From contig JBJEIY010000015.1 of NCBI GenBank assembly GCA_051877515.1, positions 1 to 47,361 of the forward strand: DNA of 47,361 bases, read 5' to 3'. The translations under genes and the position numbers were made by a program. Shown here in pieces: positions 1 through 8,420 of the stretch. Each line of letters starts with the position of its first letter. Position 1 is the stretch's first letter. The DNA is from XBB1006 sp051877515 (GTDB lineage Bacteria > Bacillota > Clostridia > Lachnospirales > Lachnospiraceae). The notes under the pieces are model-generated. The model ran no database searches, was not told the origin of the DNA, and saw nothing but the letters and a program-made list of their open reading frames with translations.

Positions 1-57
1 AATCATGAAGTTCAACATCAATTCAAGGGGTTTACACAAAATAGTTTACACTCTCCG

Positions 58-83
58 GGGGTGCGGATTTTTGTCCGTACCCC
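58..83 (-). terminator. hairpin downstream of the EAL gene, possible terminator
   Basis: A 10-bp stem with one G-U pair (58-67 with 74-83, loop 68-73) lies just past the stop codon of the minus-strand EAL gene. No good T-run follows on either strand, so termination activity is uncertain. Just upstream, the octamer GTTTACAC occurs twice (30-37 and 44-51). Nothing else is recognisable in bases 1-117. Confidence 0.35.
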
Positions 84-117
84 GACTATATGCCACACTC
101 ATTTTTTCAGAAAAAGA

Positions 118-1980
118 TTATTGTAGGTTTTTTAAAAAATCTAAAAACTCCTCTATAGGAAGCGGTTTGGCATAATAGAATCCCTGAATATAGTCAACAC
201 CCTCCCGCATGATCTGTTCTCTTTCTTCCAAAGTTTCAATACCTTCTGCCACAACCTTCAGGCCCATGCCATGGGACATACCCACTACGGCATGAACCAC
301 CTGCCTGGCTTTTTCATTGTCGAAAAAGGCTTTTGACATATCATAATCCAGCTTTACGATGGAAACCGGCATTTCCACCATATACATCAGATTCGACTCC
401 CCTTTTCCAAAGTCATCCAGTGAAAAAGTAAAACCATGGGCAATGAGTTTCTCCATGTTGTCCAGCAAAGTCATGCGGGCGCGGATGGATGCGGTCTCTG
501 TAATTTCCAGATTGATCCGCTTAGGGTCAATCTGATATTTTTCGATGATGGAGATCAGGTGGTCAGAGAGATTCTCCTTTTCACATTGCACCACAGAGAG
601 ATTGATTTCCACATATTCCAGGCCAAGTTCAATGGCATCACTGTCTTTCAGAAAAGCACAGATTTTTTCAAAGACCCGTTCTCCCAGAGCCAGGATCTGT
701 CCATTGCTTTCCGCGATGGGAATGAACAGTCCCGGAGGAATAAGCTCCCCATTCGGTTTTCGGATCCGGATCAATGCTTCGGCAGAGGTAAAGCGGTTCT
801 CTTTTGTCGAGAAAATGGGCTGCAGAAACACTTCCACCCTGTCTTCCATCAGTGCCAGAGCGATTTCCCGTTCGATGGAAAACTTCATCTGAAACCGTGA
901 GATCATTTTTTTATCAGCAACAAGAAGATCTCCTTTTTCTTCCTGATATTCGGCACGGACAAAGGTCATAAAACGATATAATTCTTCTTCGTCGGAAAAA
1001 GTATTGGACTCCCGGAGCAGAGTCATCAAAGCATTGTTCCGGAAGATATCGGAGGCTGAGAATTTGTCCAAGATCGCCTGCCCGGTACGTTCCAGCTTTT
1101 GAGAAGATTCACTTACGAGAACAAGTCCCAGATTAATGTTTTTAAATGCCAGAATATCCTTTCCACATAGTCGAAGGGTTGCTTGAAAGATGGCATTGAT
1201 ATCAATTCCGCGTTCTTCCAGAAATTTCTCGTTTTCAAAAGAAATATCGAGAAGACAGAAAGGCCTGTTGTTTTCATACTGCTGTTTTAGATACTCCGAG
1301 AGTGCATAGGAATTAAAGCAATCCAGTCTTCGATCCAGATTTGCTTCCGGGTTCTCGATAATGGTAAACAGGATCAATACCCCCAGTGCACTGGCGAATC
1401 CCACCAGTAGTAGAGTGCTGTTGAAAAACTGGGTGATGGCAGCAGTGATCCAGATCAGCATCCACAGGTTGGTGGCAAAACGGCGGTGTGGATTCAGTTT
1501 TTTACGGAATACCACGGTTATGGTCAAAATAGAAAGAATATAGATAGCCACAAAGGCATAAACCAACGTGATGGACGGGCCATAGGTGTACACCTGGTTG
1601 TCCCGGTCATAAATATAAATGGGTAGCAGGTAGACCAGAACACTCTGGATCGCGAGGATCAGAAGCAACCAGAATGTCATGATCCGATGCTTAACTATGG
1701 TTACCAGATCGGCAAGAACATAGATGAGGGCAGACCATGAACCCCATACCAGTGTGATCACATAGGATTTGCATACAAAGTCTACCAGAGATGGGGTAAA
1801 GTCATCCCTGTATCTGATCACATACAGTGATGCGACGTCGCAAACCAGACTGAAGGTAATGATACATAATACGACGAAGAAAACCTTCTCTTTATATAAT
1901 TGAAGATTCGGATGACTTTTATAAAAAATCATCAGCAATATTAAAATACATAGTCCGCAGAGCTGAAACTGTATATTCAT
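118..1980 (-). CDS. membrane-bound EAL-domain c-di-GMP phosphodiesterase
   Basis: A 620-residue protein predicted to hydrolyse cyclic di-GMP at the membrane. The N-terminal third (about residues 1-210) is a run of hydrophobic helices forming a multi-pass sensor. A degenerate GGDEF-like middle region without a GGDEF signature follows, then a C-terminal EAL domain from about residue 375. The EAL domain keeps the catalytic set: EALIR (about 400), EINLS, LEITET, LDDFG (about 521), VKLD, EGIET and a QGFYYAKP end, so activity is expected. The start is placed at 1980 because GGAGG lies 8 bases before this ATG; a longer reading frame to 2049 has no such site. It diverges from deoC. The sensed signal is unknown. 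Confidence 0.88.
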   Translation of the reverse strand: MNIQFQLCGLCILILLMIFYKSHPNLQLYKEKVFFVVLCIITFSLVCDVASLYVIRYRDDFTPSLVDFVCKSYVITLVWGSWSALIYVLADLVTIVKHRIMTFWLLLILAIQSVLVYLLPIYIYDRDNQVYTYGPSITLVYAFVAIYILSILTITVVFRKKLNPHRRFATNLWMLIWITAAITQFFNSTLLLVGFASALGVLILFTIIENPEANLDRRLDCFNSYALSEYLKQQYENNRPFCLLDISFENEKFLEERGIDINAIFQATLRLCGKDILAFKNINLGLVLVSESSQKLERTGQAILDKFSASDIFRNNALMTLLRESNTFSDEEELYRFMTFVRAEYQEEKGDLLVADKKMISRFQMKFSIEREIALALMEDRVEVFLQPIFSTKENRFTSAEALIRIRKPNGELIPPGLFIPIAESNGQILALGERVFEKICAFLKDSDAIELGLEYVEINLSVVQCEKENLSDHLISIIEKYQIDPKRINLEITETASIRARMTLLDNMEKLIAHGFTFSLDDFGKGESNLMYMVEMPVSIVKLDYDMSKAFFDNEKARQVVHAVVGMSHGMGLKVVAEGIETLEEREQIMREGVDYIQGFYYAKPLPIEEFLDFLKNLQ

Positions 1981-2020
1981 AATCATTGCCTCCGTGAAAT
2001 CGACAATTTTCTTATTCCTA

Positions 2021-2049
2021 ATAATACTGGAAATTTTGCAAAAAGGCAA
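2021..2049 (-). promoter_or_regulatory. sigma-A type promoter for the EAL gene
   Basis: On the minus strand, -35 TTGCCT (2044-2049) and -10 TATTAT (2021-2026) are separated by exactly 17 bases. The ATG at 1980 lies about 35 bases downstream of the expected start site. The -35 hexamer abuts that of the divergent deoC promoter. Confidence 0.6.
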
Positions 2050-2077
2050 TTGGTTTTATGGAAAACTATGGTATACT
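2050..2077 (+). promoter_or_regulatory. candidate promoter for the deoC-Amt kinase operon
   Basis: -35 TTGGTT (2050-2055), a 16-base spacer and -10 TATACT (2072-2077). The -35 is weak, but the -10 is good and the distance to the deoC start (2140) is reasonable. The two divergent -35 boxes are contiguous, so one bound protein could affect both. Confidence 0.5.
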
Positions 2078-2139
2078 GTACAGGTAATATGTCAAAAAGT
2101 CCTATAGAAATGAGGACAGGAACCGTGGGAGGTATGAAA

Positions 2140-2814
2140 ATGAAAGTCAGTAAAATCCTGGAAACGGTAGATCACACCTTATTGTCCCAGACAGCCACCT
2201 GGGAAGAGATAAAACAGATCTGCGATGACGGAATGAAGTATCACACTGCCTCCGTGTGCATTCCACCGGGTTATGTGGCATTGGCAAGCGAGTATGTAAA
2301 AGGAGCAATTCCAATCTGTACCGTGATCGGTTTTCCCAACGGTTATATGACCACGAAAACAAAAGAGTTCGAGACCGGGGATGCGATTGCGAACGGTGCA
2401 TCGGAAATCGATATGGTCATCAACTTAGGATGGCTGAAAGATAAGAAGTATGAGCAGATTGAACAGGAAATCCGTGCTTTAAAGCAGATCTGCAAAACGA
2501 AGGTTTTGAAGGTGATCATTGAAACCTGCTTTCTGACGGAAGACGAGAAGATCAAGATGTGTCAGATCGTAACCCGTGCAGGGGCGGATTATATCAAGAC
2601 ATCAACCGGTTTTGGAGGAGCAGGGGCAAAGCTTGAAGACATCCGAACTTTTGCACAGCATGTGGGACCGGAAGTAAAAATAAAGGCGGCAGGAGGGATT
2701 TCTTCCCTGGAAGATGCCAAAGAATTCCTCAAGCTGGGTGCAGACCGGCTGGGAACCAGCAGGATCGTGAAAATCGTGAAAGACAAACAGCTTTCCCGGG
2801 AGGATGAAGTATAA
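2140..2814 (+). CDS. deoC: deoxyribose-phosphate aldolase
   Basis: A 224-residue class I aldolase that cleaves 2-deoxyribose 5-phosphate to glyceraldehyde 3-phosphate and acetaldehyde in deoxynucleoside catabolism. Family landmarks are the HTLL start of the barrel, EIDMVIN, the Schiff-base lysine in YIKTSTGF and the second active-site lysine in KIKAAGGI. Length is typical. The ATG at 2140 is chosen because GGGAGG precedes it by 7 bases; the ATG at 2134 is too close and more upstream ATGs lack a site. It is followed after 11 bases by the ammonium transporter-kinase gene, and I infer co-transcription. That pairing is unusual, since no other deo genes are nearby. Confidence 0.93.
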   Translation: MKVSKILETVDHTLLSQTATWEEIKQICDDGMKYHTASVCIPPGYVALASEYVKGAIPICTVIGFPNGYMTTKTKEFETGDAIANGASEIDMVINLGWLKDKKYEQIEQEIRALKQICKTKVLKVIIETCFLTEDEKIKMCQIVTRAGADYIKTSTGFGGAGAKLEDIRTFAQHVGPEVKIKAAGGISSLEDAKEFLKLGADRLGTSRIVKIVKDKQLSREDEV

Positions 2815-2825
2815 GGGGGATACCA

Positions 2826-4661
2826 ATGGATACCATCAACATCGTGTGGAAATTGTTTTGCACTTCCTTAGTATTCTTCATGCAGGCAGGATTTGCCTGT
2901 TATGAAGCAGGAATGGTACAGAGCAAAAATGTCATTTCGGTGGCGATTGAAAACATGTTAAACCTGACACTGACTATTGTGTTGTATTCTCTGGTGGGCT
3001 ATCCCATCATGTACGGAGAAACCATGTTTCAGGTGCATGATTATAGCTTTTTCTTTCAGCAGGTTATGTTTGCCGCAACTTCGGTAACGATTTTTGCGGG
3101 AGCGATGTCTGAAAGGACCCGTCTGAGTGCATTGCTCATGGCCGGCTCTTTCAGCGCAGCGGTCATCTATCCGGTGTTTGGCAGGCTGGCCTGGTCAAGT
3201 CATATGACCGGAACACCTTCCTGGCTGGAAAAGATGGGATACATGGACTTTGCCGGAGCCAGTGTGGTTCATATGACGGCAGGTTTTATTGCCCTGGCCG
3301 GACTCCTTATGACCGGAAGCAGAAGGAAGAAGGATACGGGTAAATCCAATATTCCGTTGGCTGTTCTGGGTGTATTTATCCTGTGGTTTGGATGGTTTGG
3401 ATTTAACGGCAGTTGTATTTCCCTCAACAGTACCGAAATCGCCAAAGTGTTTGTAAATACCACAATGGCAGCAGCCTGCGGTACGATGGGAGCCTTGGCG
3501 GTGAATCTTTTCTGGGGACGAAAGGGTGGCTATCTGATCGCCTTGTTTAATGGTGTGTTGGCAGGTCTGGCAGCCATTACTGCGCTTTCTGCCTATGCCA
3601 GCCCGGTTAGTGCCATGTTCGTGGGTGCCATGGCCGGAGTCATGGCAGAAAGCCTGGACCATTTGTTAAAAAGATTTGAAATTGATGACGTGGTAAATGT
3701 AGTGTCCACCCATTTGTCGGGAGGACTGACCGGAATCCTGTTGTTACCTTTCTGCGTAGATCGGTCTTATCTTGTGCTAGGAGCTCCTTTTAAGCAGTTT
3801 CTGGTACAGATTACGGGAGTATTGGTGGATTTTGTCTGGTCTTTTGGCGTGGCGCTGGTCATGTTTTATATTCTAAAGCATACGGTTGGACTCCGGGTAA
3901 CGGCCGAAGAGGAGAAAAAGGGATTGAATATCGTGGAATTCGGAGACCTTTATTCCTGGCAGAATTATATGGAGACATCTGCCTATGAGAACCGGATCCG
4001 GGAAAAAAATGAATTGTTGCGTAAGCAGGCCCGTCTGTTGGCAATTACAGAAGAACAGGAAAAAGAAAATCTGGCAAAAGAGCTGCATGACAGTATCGGA
4101 CAGAGTCTGTCAGCATTGAAAGTGATCCTGCACCTGAACAAAGCCCAGGCTGAGAAAGCGGATAATCAGGGTCTTGCCCAAAATGCCCAAAAAGCGGCAG
4201 AACTGGCGGATACTTCCTTGAAAGAGATGCGTAATGTGCTGAATAATCTGCGCCCGGAGGCTTTACATAAAGGAGGTTTGTTGGCCGGATTGGAAGTTCT
4301 GACTGAAAACATCAACAAGACGGGAAATGTCACTTGCGTTCTTCATGTTGAGGGAGAACTGCCCAACTTTGATGATACGGTAGAACTAAACATTTACCGG
4401 CTGGTACAGGAAGCCTTGACCAATGTTTTAAAGCATGCCAATGCCAGACATGTGGAAGTGCTTTGCTTTCCCGGAAAGCCCCAGTACTTTTGCTTTGTGG
4501 TCAAAGATGATGGTGACGGATTTGAACCGGAGAGGGTAGAAAACGGAGTGGGCCTTTTTTCCATGCAGGACAGGGTGAAAATGTTGGGAGGAACACTGCA
4601 GGTGTTCAGTCAAAAAGGAGAAGGAACACAAGTAAGAATGGAGGTACCAATGAATGAGTGA
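2826..4661 (+). CDS. ammonium transporter (Amt) fused to a NarX/DesK-type histidine kinase
   Basis: A 611-residue membrane sensor. Residues 1-355 form an Amt/AmtB-like channel with the features of a working pore: D141 and H149 in the FAGASVVH motif, the second pore histidine H296, FGFNGS near 191-196 and a conserved GAMSER segment. A coiled-coil linker (about 385-415) leads to a HisKA_3 dimerisation motif with phospho-acceptor H421 (KELHDSIGQ), then an HATPase domain with N-box N533, a DDGDGFE G1 box (561-567) and a GVGLFSM G2 box. It therefore probably reads ammonium occupancy or flux and phosphorylates the overlapping response regulator. Amt-kinase fusions are known, for example Ks-Amt5 of Kuenenia, but the HPK7-type kinase is distinctive. 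No glnK is adjacent. Confidence 0.92.
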   Translation: MDTINIVWKLFCTSLVFFMQAGFACYEAGMVQSKNVISVAIENMLNLTLTIVLYSLVGYPIMYGETMFQVHDYSFFFQQVMFAATSVTIFAGAMSERTRLSALLMAGSFSAAVIYPVFGRLAWSSHMTGTPSWLEKMGYMDFAGASVVHMTAGFIALAGLLMTGSRRKKDTGKSNIPLAVLGVFILWFGWFGFNGSCISLNSTEIAKVFVNTTMAAACGTMGALAVNLFWGRKGGYLIALFNGVLAGLAAITALSAYASPVSAMFVGAMAGVMAESLDHLLKRFEIDDVVNVVSTHLSGGLTGILLLPFCVDRSYLVLGAPFKQFLVQITGVLVDFVWSFGVALVMFYILKHTVGLRVTAEEEKKGLNIVEFGDLYSWQNYMETSAYENRIREKNELLRKQARLLAITEEQEKENLAKELHDSIGQSLSALKVILHLNKAQAEKADNQGLAQNAQKAAELADTSLKEMRNVLNNLRPEALHKGGLLAGLEVLTENINKTGNVTCVLHVEGELPNFDDTVELNIYRLVQEALTNVLKHANARHVEVLCFPGKPQYFCFVVKDDGDGFEPERVENGVGLFSMQDRVKMLGGTLQVFSQKGEGTQVRMEVPMNE

Positions 4662-5301
4662 TGGAAGGACCATTCGTATCTTTCTGGCGGATGACCATAG
4701 GATCCTGCGGGAATCCCTGGAGCTTCTGTTAAGCCGGGAGGAGGATTTTGAAGTGATCGGTCAGGCTGACAACGGAATGAATCTGGAGGATTTGTTTCTT
4801 AAGGATACGCCGGATGTTCTTTTGATGGATATCTCCATGCCCAAACGGGATGGCCTGGATACGGCCCGTGCTGTAAAAAGGGTATTTCCTGAAATCAGGA
4901 TTCTTTTTCTGACCATGCATAAGAATGAAGAAATGCTGGCGGAGGCCTTTCGCAGCGGTTGTAACGGGTATATCCTGAAGGAAAATGCCTTTGAGGAACT
5001 GATCGATGCCATTCGCAAGACCATGGATGGCGGAATCTATGTATCCCATGAATTAGAGCCGTTTATGGCAACCGGTTTTCTCTCTTCCGGCAAAGCGGAG
5101 TCAAAAGAATTATCCAGAAGAGAGAGGGAAATCCTGAAGCTTCTGGCAGAGGGATATAATAATAAGGAAATTGCCGATATGCTGATCATTTCCGTGAAAA
5201 CGGTGGAGACTCACAGGGCTAATATTATGAAAAAAAACAATTTTAAGAATATTACCGAACTGGTGCTTTATGCAGTCCGTAATCATATTGTGGAACCATA
5301 G
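4654..5301 (+). CDS. NarL/FixJ-family response regulator, partner of the Amt kinase
   Basis: A 215-residue two-domain regulator. The receiver (about 1-120) has the acidic pair in LADDH, the phospho-acceptor Asp in LLMDISMP (about residue 56), a conserved Thr in LFLTMH and Lys in ILKENA. The C-terminal LuxR-type helix-turn-helix (about 148-212) carries SRREREILKLLAEGYNNKEIA and KTVETHRANIMKK. The start overlaps the kinase gene by 8 bases, and GGAGG lies 9 bases upstream inside the kinase gene, so the two are translationally coupled. The pair is a complete two-component system. Target genes cannot be read from the sequence. Confidence 0.93.
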   Translation: MSDGRTIRIFLADDHRILRESLELLLSREEDFEVIGQADNGMNLEDLFLKDTPDVLLMDISMPKRDGLDTARAVKRVFPEIRILFLTMHKNEEMLAEAFRSGCNGYILKENAFEELIDAIRKTMDGGIYVSHELEPFMATGFLSSGKAESKELSRREREILKLLAEGYNNKEIADMLIISVKTVETHRANIMKKNNFKNITELVLYAVRNHIVEP

Positions 5302-5305
5302 GGTC

Positions 5306-5326
5306 ACCGGATCGGTTTCCGGTTTT
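5306..5326 (+). terminator. weak hairpin after the response regulator
   Basis: A 6-bp stem (5306-5311 with 5318-5323) followed by only four T residues, starting five bases after the regulator stop codon. It may be a weak or partial terminator. Confidence 0.35.
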
Positions 5327-5339
5327 ACTTCCGTCCGGT

Positions 5340-5368
5340 TTGACACAGGATATATTGCATGATACAAT
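5340..5368 (+). promoter_or_regulatory. strong promoter for the SGNH hydrolase-lipoprotein pair
   Basis: A perfect -35 TTGACA (5340-5345), 17-base spacer and -10 TACAAT (5363-5368) preceded by a TG extended element. The leader to the ATG at 5477 is about 100 bases, with no recognised riboswitch. Confidence 0.7.
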
Positions 5369-5476
5369 TTCTTCCGGTGATGGAAAGATTTTTTGACGAA
5401 AAAAGGATAAAAGGTTCAACTTTTTTCGCTGAATGAAAGTCTAATCTTACGAAGAAACAAATCGGAGGATTATACG

Positions 5477-6286
5477 ATGCGGCAAAAAGTTTGTTTCTGT
5501 TGTTTGGGATTGCTGATCATTTTAGCTTTCGGAGTACTGATCTTTACAAAAAGGTCAGATTTTTTTATGGAAAATAAGGAACCACAGATAGCGGAAGAGA
5601 CAAATAACGACATAGATTCGGATAAGATATACAAAGAGGAAGAAGAGAAGGAAAATAAGAAGGATTACGACGGATATGACTATTCCAAACCGGTACCGGA
5701 ATCGGAGAAAGCAGCGGAGAGTTATTTCGATGATGCGGTGTTTATCGGTGATTCCCGAACGGAAGGCTTTATGTTAAATGCAGGGTTGACCAATGCAACT
5801 TTTTACAGCCATAAAGGGATCACGGTAAAGACAGTGTTTACGGAACCTGCAATAAAGATGGGTAATTCTAAGGTTTCTATTATGGATGCCCTGAAAAAGA
5901 CAAAGTTTTCCAAGGTCTATATCATGCTGGGGATCAATGAAACCGGATGGGTATACAGCAGTATGTTTATAGAGAAATATGGGGAGATTATTGATAGGAT
6001 CCGGCAGAGCAATCCGGATGCCGTGATCTATGTCCAGCAGATTCTCCCGGTATCCCGGAAGGTATCGAAAGAACACCGTTATATTAATAATAAGCGGATT
6101 CGGGAGTTTAACAGGCTTCTGCAGGAAATGGCAGAAGAAAAGAAGGTTTGTTTTTTAAACGTTGCAAAGGCGGTAGAAAACGAAAAAGGAGTATTGCCGG
6201 ACGATGCGGCGGTGGATGGCATCCATCTAAAAAAAGAGTATTGCCAAAAATGGCTGGAGTATTTAGAGACACATGTAGTTCAATGA
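5477..6286 (+). CDS. membrane-anchored SGNH/GDSL-family hydrolase
   Basis: A 269-residue protein with one N-terminal membrane helix (about 5-25), a highly acidic and lysine-rich linker (about 35-75) and an extracellular SGNH fold. Block I is FIGDSRTEGF with nucleophile S93, block III is LGINETG with N154, and the Asp-His pair is D247 and H250 in DGIHL. These predict an esterase or O-acyl hydrolase acting on cell-surface carbohydrate, although the substrate is not visible. GGAGG lies 8 bases before the ATG. It precedes a lipoprotein gene by 18 bases, and the two share a strong promoter. Confidence 0.82.
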   Translation: MRQKVCFCCLGLLIILAFGVLIFTKRSDFFMENKEPQIAEETNNDIDSDKIYKEEEEKENKKDYDGYDYSKPVPESEKAAESYFDDAVFIGDSRTEGFMLNAGLTNATFYSHKGITVKTVFTEPAIKMGNSKVSIMDALKKTKFSKVYIMLGINETGWVYSSMFIEKYGEIIDRIRQSNPDAVIYVQQILPVSRKVSKEHRYINNKRIREFNRLLQEMAEEKKVCFLNVAKAVENEKGVLPDDAAVDGIHLKKEYCQKWLEYLETHVVQ

Positions 6287-6304
6287 GGATAATGAAGGAT
6301 AGAA

Positions 6305-6766
6305 ATGAGGAAAAAGATTTTGGCCTGCTTGGGATTGACCCTGACCATGGCTTTGGTGGGTTGCGGTTCCCGGGCAGAAGAAAAAACAATTGATGCAGAA
6401 GCATTAGCGATAGAATTGGCGGAAAAGGTAACCTATACAGATGAACTGAACAAAATTGACAGTGGGGTGGCAGGAGAGCTGTATCAGATCAATACAGCAG
6501 AAAATGCTTACGTATACGTCAGCAGTGGTGCTACCGCAGAAGAAGTGGCAGTGTTTGAGTTTGCCGATGAAGAGGATGCCGGGGAGGCTGTAGAGGCCGC
6601 CAATACCAGGATTCAGGAACAGAAAGAAAGCTTTGAAATGTATGCACCGGAAGAGGTAAGCAGGCTGGATAAGGCTATTGTAAAACAGAGTGGCCGCTAT
6701 CTGATGGTTTGCATTACCGAGGATACCGACACGGCAGAGAATATTATTGAGGATTATTTTCAATAA
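6305..6766 (+). CDS. DUF4358-like lipoprotein
   Basis: A 153-residue secreted lipoprotein. The signal peptide ends in a lipobox LVGC with lipidated C20. The mature part is acidic and resembles the DUF4358 family (IDAEALAIELAEKVTYTDEL, then a conserved FEFADEEDA stretch). Function is unknown. It follows the SGNH hydrolase with an 18-base gap and ends before a strong terminator, so the two appear to be a two-gene surface module. The family assignment is from memory of the family pattern; lipoprotein status is read directly from the sequence. Confidence 0.75.
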   Translation: MRKKILACLGLTLTMALVGCGSRAEEKTIDAEALAIELAEKVTYTDELNKIDSGVAGELYQINTAENAYVYVSSGATAEEVAVFEFADEEDAGEAVEAANTRIQEQKESFEMYAPEEVSRLDKAIVKQSGRYLMVCITEDTDTAENIIEDYFQ

Positions 6767-6806
6767 GATGAGACTGTAGGCAGCTTCCTATATCATGAAA
6801 AAAATG

Positions 6807-6853
6807 AACACCATCTCCTTTTGCTGAATCAGCATGCGGAGATGGTGTTTTTT
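6807..6853. terminator. bidirectional intrinsic terminator
   Basis: A 12-bp perfect stem (6807-6818 with 6838-6849) with an inner hairpin in the loop, a T-run on the plus strand (6848-6853) and an A-run to the left that serves the minus strand. It ends both the lipoprotein operon and the convergent amidohydrolase operon. Confidence 0.9.
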
Positions 6854-6873
6854 CATTTTATGCAATCTGTTCT

Positions 6874-7656
6874 TTATTCTGCTTTTTCGGATTCTGGAGT
6901 TTTCTTAAGCGTTGCAGGGTTGTCCACAACAACGATCTTTCCTTTTTTCCAGAGGATCCTGGATGTGATAATGGCAATGGGAAGCATTGCAATGATCAGG
7001 AATCCGATGGCACCGAATAAGGATCCGCCGGAAGTAATACGTACAACCAGGGAAATCACAGATACCAGTACCAATACAGGAATCACACCCTTTACACCGC
7101 CCTTGACGATTTTGTCGCCGGCACTGCTGCTGGAGAACAGACCTAAGGTCAGGGATCCGAACAACGCCGGGATGATGTAGTTGGACGCTGTTTTTACTGC
7201 CGGAATCTCGAATACAAACTGGATTCTGGAACTTAACAGTGCTGCTAAGGCCAGAATGATGACAGTCATGATGGAAGAAACTGCTACTGCTACAGAAGCA
7301 ACCGCATCGCCTTCCGGAGTGTTTTGTTCGGTTTCCGATAACTTAATTGCGTTGATGGCGCAAGGAAGTTTTAAATTCATGATATTTCCGGTAAGGAAGG
7401 TCAGATAGGCACTGCTTCCCAGGATGGGGGTATAGCTGATGGCTTCAGAAATACCTACCGGGATATAGATCATTAGGATACTGATCGTAGCTACGTTAAA
7501 TACCTCGCCCACAGATGGGATAGCATCAAAGGCGGAGAGTACGATGAAAGGAATTGCAATCATGTAAATTAACATAATCAGAGTCATGATGCGGCCTACG
7601 CTGTGTGACCATTTCTGAAACGGATCCATTGTAATGTTTTTATTCTCTTTACTCAT
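6874..7656 (-). CDS. polytopic membrane protein, third gene of the M20 amidohydrolase operon
   Basis: A 260-residue protein with about six or seven hydrophobic helices (for example around 20-42, 55-75, 115-140, 160-178, 190-208 and 215-236) and charged cytoplasmic ends. I do not recognise a named family. It follows the DUF5058-like gene by 16 bases with a good AGGAGGT site and is last in the operon. Size, topology and position suggest that it forms a heteromeric transporter with the DUF5058-like protein for a substrate or product of the M20 enzyme; this is inference. The bidirectional terminator lies just past its stop. Confidence 0.7.
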   Translation of the reverse strand: MSKENKNITMDPFQKWSHSVGRIMTLIMLIYMIAIPFIVLSAFDAIPSVGEVFNVATISILMIYIPVGISEAISYTPILGSSAYLTFLTGNIMNLKLPCAINAIKLSETEQNTPEGDAVASVAVAVSSIMTVIILALAALLSSRIQFVFEIPAVKTASNYIIPALFGSLTLGLFSSSSAGDKIVKGGVKGVIPVLVLVSVISLVVRITSGGSLFGAIGFLIIAMLPIAIITSRILWKKGKIVVVDNPATLKKTPESEKAE

Positions 7657-7672
7657 TGTTTATACCTCCTGC

Positions 7673-8383
7673 CTATTTTAAGATGCTGGTCCAGAATACG
7701 GAGGAAACCATACCACCGATCATGGAGAATGCCATAATGAAGTCGTTTAACCATCTGAGTTTCGGTTTAGAGGCCAGTACGCCAAGTACAACAGCGATCA
7801 CTAAACCGGTAAGCATTACGGCAGCCTGAATGGTATCGCCGATCAACAGGACCGGTACGTATACGGAGAACAGGCACAGCATGAAACATCCGCTTAAAAC
7901 ATATTTCCAGGTGCTTGCATTCTCGGATTTGGAAACGCTCATACACAGTTTCTTTCCTAACGGAAGCAGTACACAGAATCCACTGAGCATTCCGATGCTC
8001 ATAAGGATCATTACCACACCGAACTGTCTTGCGGTTGCACCGGATAACATTTCAGCACTGGTGGCAAACCCAAGAGCAGAAGCAACACTGCTGGAGATCA
8101 GTGTCTCATAGGAAAGAGATCCGATCACGGATAGTCTCCACCAGGACCAAACGGTTCCCAGAACCGGAATCAGTGCAAATAAACCTACAACAATGGACAA
8201 ACTTGGTACGATAGAGAAAACAAGACTGGATTTGATTACCTTACTTAGCTTTTCTTTTGAAATTCCAAGTTCCATACATCTGGTGTATGCTTTTTTCAGA
8301 TACAGTAATGAAAAAATTACGATATAGATGAGTCCAATGGCAACCAATGCAATCAGCAACGGGCTGTTAATGATTTCTTTCAT
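7673..8383 (-). CDS. DUF5058-like integral membrane protein
   Basis: A 236-residue protein with about six membrane helices and a short basic cytoplasmic segment after the first helix (YLKKAYTRCMELGISKEKL). It resembles the DUF5058 family, whose function is not known to me. It lies between the M20 amidohydrolase gene and another membrane protein gene with short gaps, so it probably belongs to an uptake or export unit for an N-acyl or peptide-like compound. The substrate is not readable. The start is supported by a GGAAGG purine-rich site. Confidence 0.75.
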   Translation of the reverse strand: MKEIINSPLLIALVAIGLIYIVIFSLLYLKKAYTRCMELGISKEKLSKVIKSSLVFSIVPSLSIVVGLFALIPVLGTVWSWWRLSVIGSLSYETLISSSVASALGFATSAEMLSGATARQFGVVMILMSIGMLSGFCVLLPLGKKLCMSVSKSENASTWKYVLSGCFMLCLFSVYVPVLLIGDTIQAAVMLTGLVIAVVLGVLASKPKLRWLNDFIMAFSMIGGMVSSVFWTSILK

Positions 8384-8420
8384 AGGGTTCCTTCCTTTCT
8401 TTTGTTCATTTTAAGTTTTT

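Noticed and set aside
1981..2049. Longer start for the EAL protein
   Set aside because: It would cover the promoter, while a good GGAGG lies before the ATG at 1980.
3195..3662. A 155-residue open frame antisense to the Amt domain
   Set aside because: The sense strand codes conserved Amt motifs throughout, and the antisense frame has no ribosome site or recognisable domain.
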